Assembly: GCA_009774735.1 (NCBI GenBank)
Contig: VSOH01000306.1
Span: 8,266 to 72,265, forward strand
Source: Clostridiales bacterium
GTDB taxonomy: Bacteria > Bacillota_A > Clostridia > Oscillospirales > Acutalibacteraceae
Length of the DNA stretch: 64,000 bases
Direction of reading: 5' to 3'
The position numbers and the translations under genes are program-made. Below are positions 16,925 to 24,964 of the stretch, in pieces; within the stretch, counting starts at the first letter, position 1; every line of letters begins with the position of its first letter. The notes under the pieces were generated by a model that saw only the letters and a list, made by a program, of their open reading frames with translations, was not told where the DNA came from and ran no database searches.

Positions 16925-18817
16925 ATGAGCATCCGTTCAGAAGCTATGCCTTACAGAGCAGGACTCTCTGGTAATCTACAGGAGTTGCTACGTAAAAACG
17001 GCATGACAGCACAGATAGCCTTGGAAGGAGACAAGTTCGCCTTGTATGTCCAAGGTCATGACAGCCCGATGCTAAGGTATGAAATCTCCGAACAGCAGAT
17101 GCGAGCCTTGGCAGACGGAGGAACCAATTACTCCAATAAAAAGGCATACCAGACCTTCAACAGTATTGTCAGCAAGAACTTTGACTTGCCATCTTCTTAC
17201 GTAGCCGCAAGAAATGTCAATAGTCGTGTTGTCATGGGACTTCACGGCTACAGGGAAAGAGTCGAAGGTTACGGTCGTGGTATGGGCTTTATGGCACGTC
17301 CACACGCTTTCGGCCCTGGTTTCCTCGGGTGGTCGCCAGCCAATCAGCCTGGCTTCCACCTTCGCCGTGTCGGAGGTGTTGCTATGATGGCAGGTGGTAA
17401 TCCCATGGTGATGGAGCATCGTGACGGTCGCATCCGTCCAGGCGAATTGAAAAGTGGCGGTTATGGCTACTATTATAAAGGAGATAGCCAGCAACAGAGT
17501 CAGGCAAGAACCGTTGACCCTATGGAGCAGTTGAAGGTTTCATTCCCTCCGATAGAGACAAAGCCTCGTTCCAATGAACCAGCCGTAGCCTACAAGGATG
17601 TCATCACATCACCTGTCTATTTCACTAACGAGAAATGGCAGGAAGTCCTATCGTCTCATGGTATTGTCATTGACGATAAGGACAGAACTCTGACTATTCA
17701 GAGCGCGGCTACCGAGCATGACATTAAGGTGAACCTCACTAATGATCAGTATATTAAGCTCACTGACAACTCTTTGAAGAGTACATCACTCCAGGCACGT
17801 CTCGACATCATCAATGCTGCTATGGCAAATGATTTCGATGGTAAGGTTACAATGGATATGCTCAACAGCAAGGAGAGAATCAATATTCCGCTGAAACCCG
17901 ATGTAGCCACACAGCTTAACCAGTTGGAAAATCAGCGTATTGCCGAGCAGTACCGCCACGATGAGCCACAAGTCATTATGGACTGGCATGTTGCGCCAAC
18001 CACAGACCCTAACCAAGGCTATGTTGATGGCAAAGCCCTTCAGGAAATGAACGAACGTAAAGGTTGGTTCCGTGAAGGTCAGCATGGCAGAGAGGTTGAA
18101 GTCGGTGACATCTGGGTTGAGAAAATACCTTCCGCACAGGCAGTACGGGAGAAACAGATGGAGAAGGATGCTTCAGGTCATGCTCTCAAAACAGTAGCTG
18201 CCAACATCAATGCTATGACTGGCGAGGAGAAGTTCAATAACGACAATGTAAATATGAAGAACATTGCCGATGCCATGGAGAAACTTACTCCTGAGCAGAA
18301 AAACGCCCTTGATAAGGTCTATGCTGATGCTTACAACGACAAACTGAAGGAGTTGAAAGACAATCAGCCAAAGGCAGAGAACAAGAAGCAAGACCAGAAG
18401 ACCACTTACAGAATGAGTGCCGTCATCAATGGCGAGGTCATCACTCATGAAATCAGCCAGAAGCAGTACGACCGCTTTATGGCAGTCGATGACTACCAGA
18501 GACAACGCATGATGAGCAAGGTCTTCAAGGAAGTGGATATGAAAACCCGTCCAGAGATGCGTGAGCGTTTCAATCTCGGAGCCTTCCTTTCGGCAGGTCT
18601 TACTGCATTGAGCGAAGCCACCTATATGGGCGCAGATATAGCCCATAACATAGAGCATATCAAGCATCCGCACGGTGCTCCAACGGTTTATGCCGAGGCA
18701 CATGGTCAGAGCCATATCCTTGTCAAGCCAGGCGTTGACAGCCCACAGGACATCGCGCAGCGAGCCTTTGAGCGAGGTCTCAATGAGGGAATCTACGGTG
18801 GTGGTATGCACCGATAA
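16925..18817 (+). CDS. Large hypothetical transfer-operon protein with GGMHR tail
   Basis: The 630-residue protein is soluble and has no export signal. Residues 1-100 resemble an ArdC/DUF-like domain (LRKNGMTAQIALEGDKFALY), 110-175 are Gly/Arg-rich (for example GYGRGMGFMARPHAFGPGF), and the rest alternates beta repeats (about 205-345) with charged helices (about 370-545). Residues ITHEISQKQYDRFMAVDDYQ recall the DUF4099/DUF3945 repeats. It ends GIYGGGMHR, a tail shared with other proteins of this operon. No enzyme motif is seen. It may be a DNA-binding or transferred protein, by tail and context only. Confidence 0.55.
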   Translation: MSIRSEAMPYRAGLSGNLQELLRKNGMTAQIALEGDKFALYVQGHDSPMLRYEISEQQMRALADGGTNYSNKKAYQTFNSIVSKNFDLPSSYVAARNVNSRVVMGLHGYRERVEGYGRGMGFMARPHAFGPGFLGWSPANQPGFHLRRVGGVAMMAGGNPMVMEHRDGRIRPGELKSGGYGYYYKGDSQQQSQARTVDPMEQLKVSFPPIETKPRSNEPAVAYKDVITSPVYFTNEKWQEVLSSHGIVIDDKDRTLTIQSAATEHDIKVNLTNDQYIKLTDNSLKSTSLQARLDIINAAMANDFDGKVTMDMLNSKERINIPLKPDVATQLNQLENQRIAEQYRHDEPQVIMDWHVAPTTDPNQGYVDGKALQEMNERKGWFREGQHGREVEVGDIWVEKIPSAQAVREKQMEKDASGHALKTVAANINAMTGEEKFNNDNVNMKNIADAMEKLTPEQKNALDKVYADAYNDKLKELKDNQPKAENKKQDQKTTYRMSAVINGEVITHEISQKQYDRFMAVDDYQRQRMMSKVFKEVDMKTRPEMRERFNLGAFLSAGLTALSEATYMGADIAHNIEHIKHPHGAPTVYAEAHGQSHILVKPGVDSPQDIAQRAFERGLNEGIYGGGMHR

Positions 18818-18839
18818 TATCAGTAACACAAGTAACACC
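18813..18839 (+). repeat. 9-bp tandem repeat array, copy 2
   Basis: Three units: GATAATATC, AGTAACACA, AGTAACACC. The first unit includes the stop of the 16925 gene, and the array ends 8 bases before the ATG at 18848. Confidence 0.7.
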
Positions 18840-18847
18840 ATATTACT

Positions 18848-20590
18848 ATGTCATTCACGAAAGACGATGAATCATACAGCATGTATCTCTCCCGAATCAA
18901 CATTCAGGAAGTACTGCAACATGCCGGTTATGTCCATAACAGACGTGACGGTCTGCGTTATCCATCCTATGTAAAGCTGGATAGTGATGGCAGACGTATC
19001 AGTGGTGAGAAGTTCATTGTAAATCCGAGGTTCAACACCTGTTATAAGCCTCCTGTCATCAAGAACTACAACATCATCTCCCTGATTACGGAGAATCCTA
19101 ATATGTTCCCAGAAAAGGCAGACAATCCATACAGGTTAGTTCACGAGGTATGCCGTAACATCCTTGGCTTGCCACAGGAAGAGCGTACCCACAATGTCGT
19201 TGACCCTCAGAAAAAAAACAAACCCTTTTCCATAGATGAGTACACAATCCAGAGATTCGATGAGTCCCACGTCGATGGATATAGAGGGTTCTATCCCTAT
19301 TTTCATTATCGAGGCATCGACTTTAGAACCCAAGCAGCTTTTAAAGATTATTATGTCCTTGCCACCAAAACCTCGGAAAACGGCAAATCCTTTACGTCTC
19401 TTGCTTTCCCAATGCAGATAGCAGGAGGCGACAAGACCATTGTCGGCTTTGAGGAACGTGGCAGACCACGCATGGACGGTAGTTCAGGTTACAAGGGAAT
19501 GGCAAGAGGTAGCAATGCCGCTGAAGGAATGTGGATTGCCAACCTTGGAGACAGAGACCTCAGTAAAGCCAAGAATATCTATTGGTTTGAAAGTGCCTAT
19601 GATGCAATGGCTTACTATCAGCTGAACCGTAATCAGCGAGAAGTTCGTAAGGGAGTCTTTGTTTCTACAAGCGGAAATCCTGGCATCAACCAGATGCAGA
19701 ACCTTCTGAGAACTGCACCACAGGCAACCCATCACCTCTGCTTTGACAATGACCTTGCAGGAAAGCAGTTCGTGGCAAACTTTGAGCATCAGGCTAAGAA
19801 CATAGTCCTCTCATTGCCAAAGGTTTGTTCCGACATGAAGGAATATATGGCAACTGTCAAGAACGGAGCCTACCTGAAGGGCGATACCGAACTTCTTCCT
19901 GATGACTTGTTTGAAGCCTACAATAAGTATTACGATGAAGCAGAAGAGTTACTTTCCATGAAAGAATGTGGTCTTTCTGCTCCCGAAGACATCAATGACC
20001 AGAAAGATAAAGTCAATGCGCTTTACAATGACTGGAAGAAGATGATGGAAGACAAGCTCTGCATCGGTCGTGAGCAAGGTCCGCTCAAAGACCTTGGAAC
20101 CTACGACATTCCAGAATGGGCACTTTGTGCTATGGAGAATGGCGACTACGAAGGAATGACAGAGGAAGAGGAACATATCTTCCATGAGTTCTTCGAGAAG
20201 CATTTCCCTGAAGGTTTCGTCAGCAGTATTGACTGGAATAATCCAAACGAGTTCAACGTAATGCCATCCTTCGGTACAAGGAATCCCAATGCTCTTACAA
20301 GTCATGGAGAGTCGCCATATCAGGCAGTCAAAACCTATCCAGTCCACTTCCTTCACCCCTCAGAACGTGAGGGAACGGTAAAGATTGAGTCAGTACGTGA
20401 AACGCCACAGGACGGTTCAAAGGACTGGAACGAATCCCTTCTGAAAGTAATCGAGGAACAGAGGGAGGAAAAGCAGGAGCAATCTGAGGAAAACAAAGCA
20501 GCTGGTATCGACCTCGACGGAAACGGTGAAGTCGAACTGAGCGAAAGTGAAGAAAAGAAACATCAGACAAAGATAAGCCACGGCAGATAA
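18848..20590 (+). CDS. Toprim-domain protein, primase-like
   Basis: This 580-residue protein has a central Toprim fold (about 195-325) like the DUF3991/Toprim proteins of mobile elements. The first acidic motif is in IYWFESAYDAMAYYQL (Glu near residue 248), the second is LCFDNDLAGKQFV (near 297-305). N-terminal residues 1-190 resemble the DUF3991 region; no CHC2 zinc finger is visible. It could prime complementary-strand synthesis on transferred DNA, or act as a nickase-like Toprim. The C-terminal 60 residues are E/Q-rich and end in KISHGR, close to the tail shared with neighbours. Confidence 0.7.
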   Translation: MSFTKDDESYSMYLSRINIQEVLQHAGYVHNRRDGLRYPSYVKLDSDGRRISGEKFIVNPRFNTCYKPPVIKNYNIISLITENPNMFPEKADNPYRLVHEVCRNILGLPQEERTHNVVDPQKKNKPFSIDEYTIQRFDESHVDGYRGFYPYFHYRGIDFRTQAAFKDYYVLATKTSENGKSFTSLAFPMQIAGGDKTIVGFEERGRPRMDGSSGYKGMARGSNAAEGMWIANLGDRDLSKAKNIYWFESAYDAMAYYQLNRNQREVRKGVFVSTSGNPGINQMQNLLRTAPQATHHLCFDNDLAGKQFVANFEHQAKNIVLSLPKVCSDMKEYMATVKNGAYLKGDTELLPDDLFEAYNKYYDEAEELLSMKECGLSAPEDINDQKDKVNALYNDWKKMMEDKLCIGREQGPLKDLGTYDIPEWALCAMENGDYEGMTEEEEHIFHEFFEKHFPEGFVSSIDWNNPNEFNVMPSFGTRNPNALTSHGESPYQAVKTYPVHFLHPSEREGTVKIESVRETPQDGSKDWNESLLKVIEEQREEKQEQSEENKAAGIDLDGNGEVELSESEEKKHQTKISHGR

Positions 20591-20592
20591 CG

Positions 20593-21087
20593 ATGGAAGA
20601 AAGATTCCGAACCATACGAATACATCCAGACGGAGCGCAGATAGTCTGTAGTGAACAGCCTTGTTTACTGCTGATAGTTGTGCTTACTATCCTTACAGGA
20701 TGGGACGGTCTGCTGCCAGAGGCAATGACATTCCCTTTGCTTGCAGTCATCGGATGCCTTCTGTTGTATCTGCTGTTCAGATACATGTATCTCACAAGGA
20801 TGGTATTTGTCATTGGTGGAGAGCAACTCATGCACGAGCATGGCATTTTTACCACCCAGAGAGATTACATCGAACTGTACCGTGTCGTTGACTATAGCGA
20901 ACACAGGACATTCACACAGATTGTGCTTGGCTTGAAGACCATCAGCGTATATAGCGGTGACAGGACAAGCCCAAGACTTGACATTTTAGGAGTCGCTGAG
21001 AAGGACAACCTTATTCAAGAGCTCCGTCATAGAGTCGAAGTCAATAAGACAAGACGTAACATTCATGAGTTTACAAATATGCAATGA
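20593..21087 (+). CDS. Membrane protein with bacterial PH-like domain
   Basis: The 164-residue protein has two hydrophobic helices (about 24-38 and 46-64) followed by a C-terminal domain like bacterial PH (bPH_2/YdbS) modules: MVFVIGGEQLMHEHGIFTTQ, IELYRVVDYSEHRTF, LGLKTISVYSGD. Family members are integral inner-membrane proteins of unknown role. It begins 2 bp after the Toprim gene and ends in a TGATATG junction with the next gene, consistent with coupled translation. Confidence 0.6.
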   Translation: MEERFRTIRIHPDGAQIVCSEQPCLLLIVVLTILTGWDGLLPEAMTFPLLAVIGCLLLYLLFRYMYLTRMVFVIGGEQLMHEHGIFTTQRDYIELYRVVDYSEHRTFTQIVLGLKTISVYSGDRTSPRLDILGVAEKDNLIQELRHRVEVNKTRRNIHEFTNMQ

Positions 21088-21088
21088 T

Positions 21089-21847
21089 ATGAACGAGAAA
21101 AGGGATCAAGAAAACTTCTGGCAGAAGCTCAAAAGCTTCGACTATCGGTGGATTAGTATCTCGCTGGTAGCCCTTCTTCTTTGGATATTATGCAGCCAGA
21201 GAGGATATTGTCAGGCACTGGCCACTACCAACCCTGGCGAATACACCGTTCTTGCCGCAGGAAACATCCTCATCAACGAAACGGTGAAGAAAGAAACCAC
21301 GGCAGAAAGAGAAACGGCAGCCTTGCAAGCTGCCATGTCAAGCGAGTTCACAAAGATAAAGCAGTGGGAACAGAAATACAACTCCTACCTGAAGACCGCC
21401 GAAGGCTATGCATCTGCATTGAAGGCAGCAACCAGTATCTATGATGACGGTATGCGCATCCTTCTCAACCTTGACAAGATACGTCAGGCGTGTGCGAACA
21501 ATCCCCAGGGCATTGCCGCCACCATAAGCATGAACAATCTCTATGCAGAAACCGTGACGGAGTTCATCAGCGTCTTCTCCTTGCTAAAACAGGCAGTAGC
21601 CAAAGGAGGCAAAGAAAACATGCTCACTGGCGCAGAGAGAAGCAAGACTCTCTGGGAACTTGAAGACAGGCTTCATTCTCTTTCGGACAAGTTGAAGTTG
21701 TTACACTACAGCATCCGTCACTACAGGATGGCAGATGTATGGTATCAGGCAACCGCCGGAATGATCGAGCGTGATAAACATGAAGTCGCCTTGCAGTCAT
21801 TATCACATTGGAAACGCTATGCAAAAGAGGTATCACAGTACAGATGA
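21089..21847 (+). CDS. VirB5/TrbJ-like conjugal transfer protein (tentative)
   Basis: The 252-residue product (start ATG 21089, straight after the previous stop; an alternative ATG at 21065 would overlap) has an N-terminal hydrophobic segment that ends in CSQRGYCQA, either an uncleaved anchor or a signal peptide. The rest is a long alpha-helical periplasmic-type domain (ASALKAATSIYDDGMRILLN). Size, topology and helical content recall VirB5/TrbJ proteins. The next gene encodes a similar protein, so the two may be diverged duplicates. The assignment is inference from shape. Confidence 0.5.
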   Translation: MNEKRDQENFWQKLKSFDYRWISISLVALLLWILCSQRGYCQALATTNPGEYTVLAAGNILINETVKKETTAERETAALQAAMSSEFTKIKQWEQKYNSYLKTAEGYASALKAATSIYDDGMRILLNLDKIRQACANNPQGIAATISMNNLYAETVTEFISVFSLLKQAVAKGGKENMLTGAERSKTLWELEDRLHSLSDKLKLLHYSIRHYRMADVWYQATAGMIERDKHEVALQSLSHWKRYAKEVSQYR

Positions 21848-22548
21848 AAACAATCAGAACATATATCATAGCTATAATGCTGACCATCCTCCTGCCATAT
21901 CAGGTTAAGGCTCAGACTGTGTCTGTTGACCCTACCTTGACGGCTATGATTCTGGAGTTTACGCAGAAAGCCAAATCACAGTACAAGAGTCAGGAGGAAA
22001 TGATGGCATTGCAAACCACAGGTCATGTATGGTTGAAGCAGGAAATGGATAAGGCTAAGGAATGTCAGGAAGAGTTTGACAAATACCTTACAGTATTCCG
22101 AAGCATCCTCGGCTATGCAGCACAGACATACGGTTTCTATTACGAGATCAATAATCTGTGCAACAATATGGGCAGACTTACTGACCAGATAGGTGCAACA
22201 CCCACAAATGCCATTGCCGTTGCGCTTCACAACAAGAGGAATGACATCTATGTGGACATCATCAACCTCAGCGTCGGCATCGTGAACAATATCAGACAGG
22301 TCTGTATTGACAACAAGATGACAGAAAAACAGAGAATTGAACTTGTCTTCTCAATCCGTCCGAAGCTGAAGGAAATGAACCACAAACTCGTTTTGCTGAC
22401 AAAACTTGTCAAGCATACGAACCTTGCAATGGTCTGGTACGAGATAGAACATGGAGCTCTGCCGCATAGAGAAGGTATGGCAGGCATCATCGAGGAAGGC
22501 TTTGAGAGATGGAGAATTAACGGAAAAAGTGTAAAAGTAAGCAGATAA
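21844..22548 (+). CDS. Second exported helical VirB5/TrbJ-like protein (tentative)
   Basis: The 234-residue protein starts at MKTIRTYIIA (ATG 21844, ATGA overlap with the upstream stop) with a clear signal peptide (cleavage after KAQ, about residue 22). The mature part is all-helical and shares layout with the preceding product: a central helix pair, then an end with an AMVWYEIEHG segment comparable to ADVWYQATAG. The pair is probably an ancient tandem duplication. A periplasmic part of the mating apparatus is likely. Confidence 0.5.
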   Translation: MKTIRTYIIAIMLTILLPYQVKAQTVSVDPTLTAMILEFTQKAKSQYKSQEEMMALQTTGHVWLKQEMDKAKECQEEFDKYLTVFRSILGYAAQTYGFYYEINNLCNNMGRLTDQIGATPTNAIAVALHNKRNDIYVDIINLSVGIVNNIRQVCIDNKMTEKQRIELVFSIRPKLKEMNHKLVLLTKLVKHTNLAMVWYEIEHGALPHREGMAGIIEEGFERWRINGKSVKVSR

Positions 22549-22550
22549 AT

Positions 22551-23258
22551 ATGGGTTGGTTATCATTAGTCACAAAGGTCGTTCCCAAGGTTTTATCCAG
22601 TGGAACGAAAGCCACCTCCACACTTTGGAGGGGTGGAACAACTGTCGCAGGTACAGGATGGAAGGCTGCCACTACTGTAGCAGCACATCCGAAGACTGCC
22701 ATGGTTACAGCAGTTGGTGGTTGGGCTCTTCTGAACAAGAAAGATGATGAAAGCCTCGGAACCTCTGTCGGCAAAACCATGCGAGGAAGTGTTGACGAGA
22801 GTGGTAGTTTCGTTCACGATGTTGTTAACGGATTCACTGGAGAGAATACCGTAGAGTCTGTTAAGGACACTGCAAGCAATGTCATTGACTCTGCATCAAG
22901 CACTCTTGGAGAATTGAAGGACACGGTTACAGAATCCAAAGGATTGCTCGGAACATTATCTGATTCCCTGAAGGGTATCGGTACATTCCTTGGCAATATG
23001 TTTGGCGGTAACGGTATGAATATGTTCGGCAACTTCTTCAACAATATGGCAAGCGGAAAGGTCGGAGGATTGAGTATCGGTGCTCTCATCCTTGGAGCCT
23101 ATATGATATTTGGACGAACAGGAATGCTCGGAAAACTTGGAGGAGCCCTTCTCGCCATGATGATGATTGGTGGAAACAGCCAGCAGCAAACGCAGACTGC
23201 ATCACAGACTCAGGGTCAGCAGCTTGCCGAAAACCAGTCACATGGTATGCACCGATAA
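22551..23258 (+). CDS. Membrane protein with HGMHR tail
   Basis: The 235-residue protein is rich in G, S, T and K in its first 150 residues (VTKVVPKVLSSGTKATSTLW), with amphipathic helices (TASNVIDSASSTLGELKD). A hydrophobic region at about 160-205 (LSIGALILGAYMIFG, then LGGALLAMMMIGG) can span the membrane. The last 30 residues are Q-rich and end QSHGMHR, identical in the final five residues to the end of the protein ending at 33069. The function is unknown. It sits 2 bp after the VirB5-like gene and before the pilin gene. Confidence 0.55.
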   Translation: MGWLSLVTKVVPKVLSSGTKATSTLWRGGTTVAGTGWKAATTVAAHPKTAMVTAVGGWALLNKKDDESLGTSVGKTMRGSVDESGSFVHDVVNGFTGENTVESVKDTASNVIDSASSTLGELKDTVTESKGLLGTLSDSLKGIGTFLGNMFGGNGMNMFGNFFNNMASGKVGGLSIGALILGAYMIFGRTGMLGKLGGALLAMMMIGGNSQQQTQTASQTQGQQLAENQSHGMHR

Positions 23259-23280
23259 CATTAGTAACAATAGTAATCAT
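23254..23280 (+). repeat. 9-bp tandem repeat array, copy 3
   Basis: Three units: GATAACATT, AGTAACAAT, AGTAATCAT. The first unit contains the stop codon of the HGMHR protein. The array is followed by an A-rich leader to the ATG at 23301. Confidence 0.7.
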
Positions 23281-23300
23281 AACAATCAATAAGCAGAATT

Positions 23301-23777
23301 ATGAAGACCAAGAAAGTATTTATGGTGATGACAGCCATGATGCTGTCAGCCAGTCCAATCTATGCAGATTCCATTACTGATGGTATTGGCAGCGCAGGTG
23401 ATGCAGTATATAGCTATACTCCTGTCATTCAGTCACTCGGTTATGCTTTGGCAGCCATTATCGGGCTTGTCGGTGCTTTCGTTGTCTATCATGCCATCCA
23501 GAATAATGAGCGCGACATCCAGAAACGCATTCTTCGTTGGGGAGGTGGTACTATTGCCATGGTTTGCATGACCATTGCTTTACCACAGTTCTTCAATTAT
23601 CAGGAAAGTGGTCTTCTGGCAGACAACTCAGGTTCTGGAACCACAGGTACAGGCTCGATGGCTGGTGGTGACAGATGGGGAACCATTGACCCAACTATCC
23701 CGAATCTCAGAGATCCTATCTGGAGCCTTGATGACCGTTTCATTATTAGACCAAGAAGACCTATTATCCTCGAATAA
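23301..23777 (+). CDS. traE: TraE-like (DUF4134, VirB2-like) pilin subunit
   Basis: This 158-residue protein has a signal peptide (residues 1-22, ending SPIYAD) and two hydrophobic helices: YALAAIIGLVGAFVVYHAI (about 48-66) and GGTIAMVCMTIALPQFF (about 82-98). A charged turn NNERDIQKRILRW lies between them. That is the layout of DUF4134/TraE, the small VirB2-like pilin of Bacteroidales systems. The C-terminal 60-residue extension (G/T-rich, then RPRRPIILE) is longer than usual. In CTnDOT traE lies near traG at the other end of the operon, so the position here is unusual. Confidence 0.75.
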   Translation: MKTKKVFMVMTAMMLSASPIYADSITDGIGSAGDAVYSYTPVIQSLGYALAAIIGLVGAFVVYHAIQNNERDIQKRILRWGGGTIAMVCMTIALPQFFNYQESGLLADNSGSGTTGTGSMAGGDRWGTIDPTIPNLRDPIWSLDDRFIIRPRRPIILE

Positions 23778-23780
23778 GCA

Positions 23781-24638
23781 ATGAACGCAATGGAAAATTC
23801 ACAGTCAATGAACCTGCAATCCCAAAGTGGCTATTCAATGCCCTTTGACCTTCCTGTTGGAGAAGCACCCAATATAACTTTGGGCTATGGCAAACAGACT
23901 CATCCCAAAACTGGCGAAGAGTTCTTTCATCATGGCATGGACTTTAAGGTACATCCAGGCACATGGTTGAAAGCGATGGCAAGCGGTGTCGTATCAGGCA
24001 TCGTCTCTGATATGCAGAACGGCTATCGCATAACGATTACCTATCCCAACTATGGCGATCAGGAACGAAGTGCCTATGAAGTCATTTACTCGCATATCAT
24101 AGAGTCAATGGTTGGCTTTGGACAGAATGTTAAGGCAAAAGATAATGTCGCAAGGTGTGACGATACTCTTCACATCGAGGTAAAATTCAATGGAAGAGAA
24201 GTCAATGCTGAGGAGTTCATCAACATGATGCGTGACAATGTAGTCATGGAAAGTCAGTTGGAGATGGAGGGCAAAAATCCAGAGATTGCCACTCTTGACT
24301 TTGATGTTCATACGCCCTACGATGATAAAAGGGATGAGATAGACAAACTCCAGAACCGCTTTGCTGGCAGTTATTTCAATGCCATTTTCCGTGGTAGCTA
24401 CAAAGTTCCTGACCGAACGGAGCAGAAGCTGAGGGATGCCATTGCCATAGGAGCACGTAGTGGAGCGTACTATCAGCACATTCCAAGCTTCCTTAATCCT
24501 CTTGGTTTAGGTAGCAGAGCTATAGAACTTATCAGTCTCATTCACACCATCCTCATCGAGGATATGCTCAACTATCTTGCCTTGGAGAAAGGAGTATTCC
24601 TGTCAGGCATGAGCGAAGACGAAAAAAAAAGCTACTGA
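23781..24638 (+). CDS. M23-like peptidase, ends at an A9 tract
   Basis: The 285-residue product has an N-terminal M23 (LytM) domain without signal peptide: EEFFHHGMDFKVHPG carries the zinc His and Asp, IYSHIIESM the middle His, DDTLHIEVKF the last His. The second half (about 165-285) is helical and unrelated. The frame ends at TGA shortly after G-AAAAAAAAA (24621-24630). In the next frame the sequence stays open across the tract into the following ORF, so a 393-residue fusion would arise if the A run lost one base or gained two. Either is possible by slippage. Confidence 0.72.
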   Translation: MNAMENSQSMNLQSQSGYSMPFDLPVGEAPNITLGYGKQTHPKTGEEFFHHGMDFKVHPGTWLKAMASGVVSGIVSDMQNGYRITITYPNYGDQERSAYEVIYSHIIESMVGFGQNVKAKDNVARCDDTLHIEVKFNGREVNAEEFINMMRDNVVMESQLEMEGKNPEIATLDFDVHTPYDDKRDEIDKLQNRFAGSYFNAIFRGSYKVPDRTEQKLRDAIAIGARSGAYYQHIPSFLNPLGLGSRAIELISLIHTILIEDMLNYLALEKGVFLSGMSEDEKKSY

Positions 24639-24693
24639 CAGGGCATTAGCCAGTAAAGGCATTGTTGACCCACTGGCAGACTTCGATCTTGAT

Positions 24694-24963
24694 ATGACAA
24701 CCATTGACATTCAGCGATGGGTCAGCGTCTATCCCGACAGAGACGGACGCATCTGGTGGACAAAGGCATGGTTCAACGGACGCAAGAAAGGAGAACATGC
24801 CATCGAGATCACCCGAGCAATGGCTATCAAATTCATAAAAGACCAGATAGAAAAAGATGCCTGGCTTGAAGAATACTTTCCTAAACAGATGGAAGTCCTT
24901 CATCAGGCGTTACAGCAAACAAGAGAACAAGTAATCGAACAATATCGACAAACCCTCGTATAG
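24694..24963 (+). CDS. Hypothetical small protein, possible C-terminal part of the M23-like protein
   Basis: The 89-residue ORF starts with ATG at 24694, but its frame is open back to 24622 at the A9 tract, giving KKKATDRALASKGIVDPLAD before the methionine. The product is basic-acidic and helical (TTIDIQRWVSVYPDRDGRIWW, then AFNG-like turn and a charged helix). No domain is recognised. It ends 1 bp before the following gene. It may be made separately or as the C-terminal part of a frameshift fusion. Confidence 0.5.
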   Translation: MTTIDIQRWVSVYPDRDGRIWWTKAWFNGRKKGEHAIEITRAMAIKFIKDQIEKDAWLEEYFPKQMEVLHQALQQTREQVIEQYRQTLV

Positions 24964-24964
24964 C

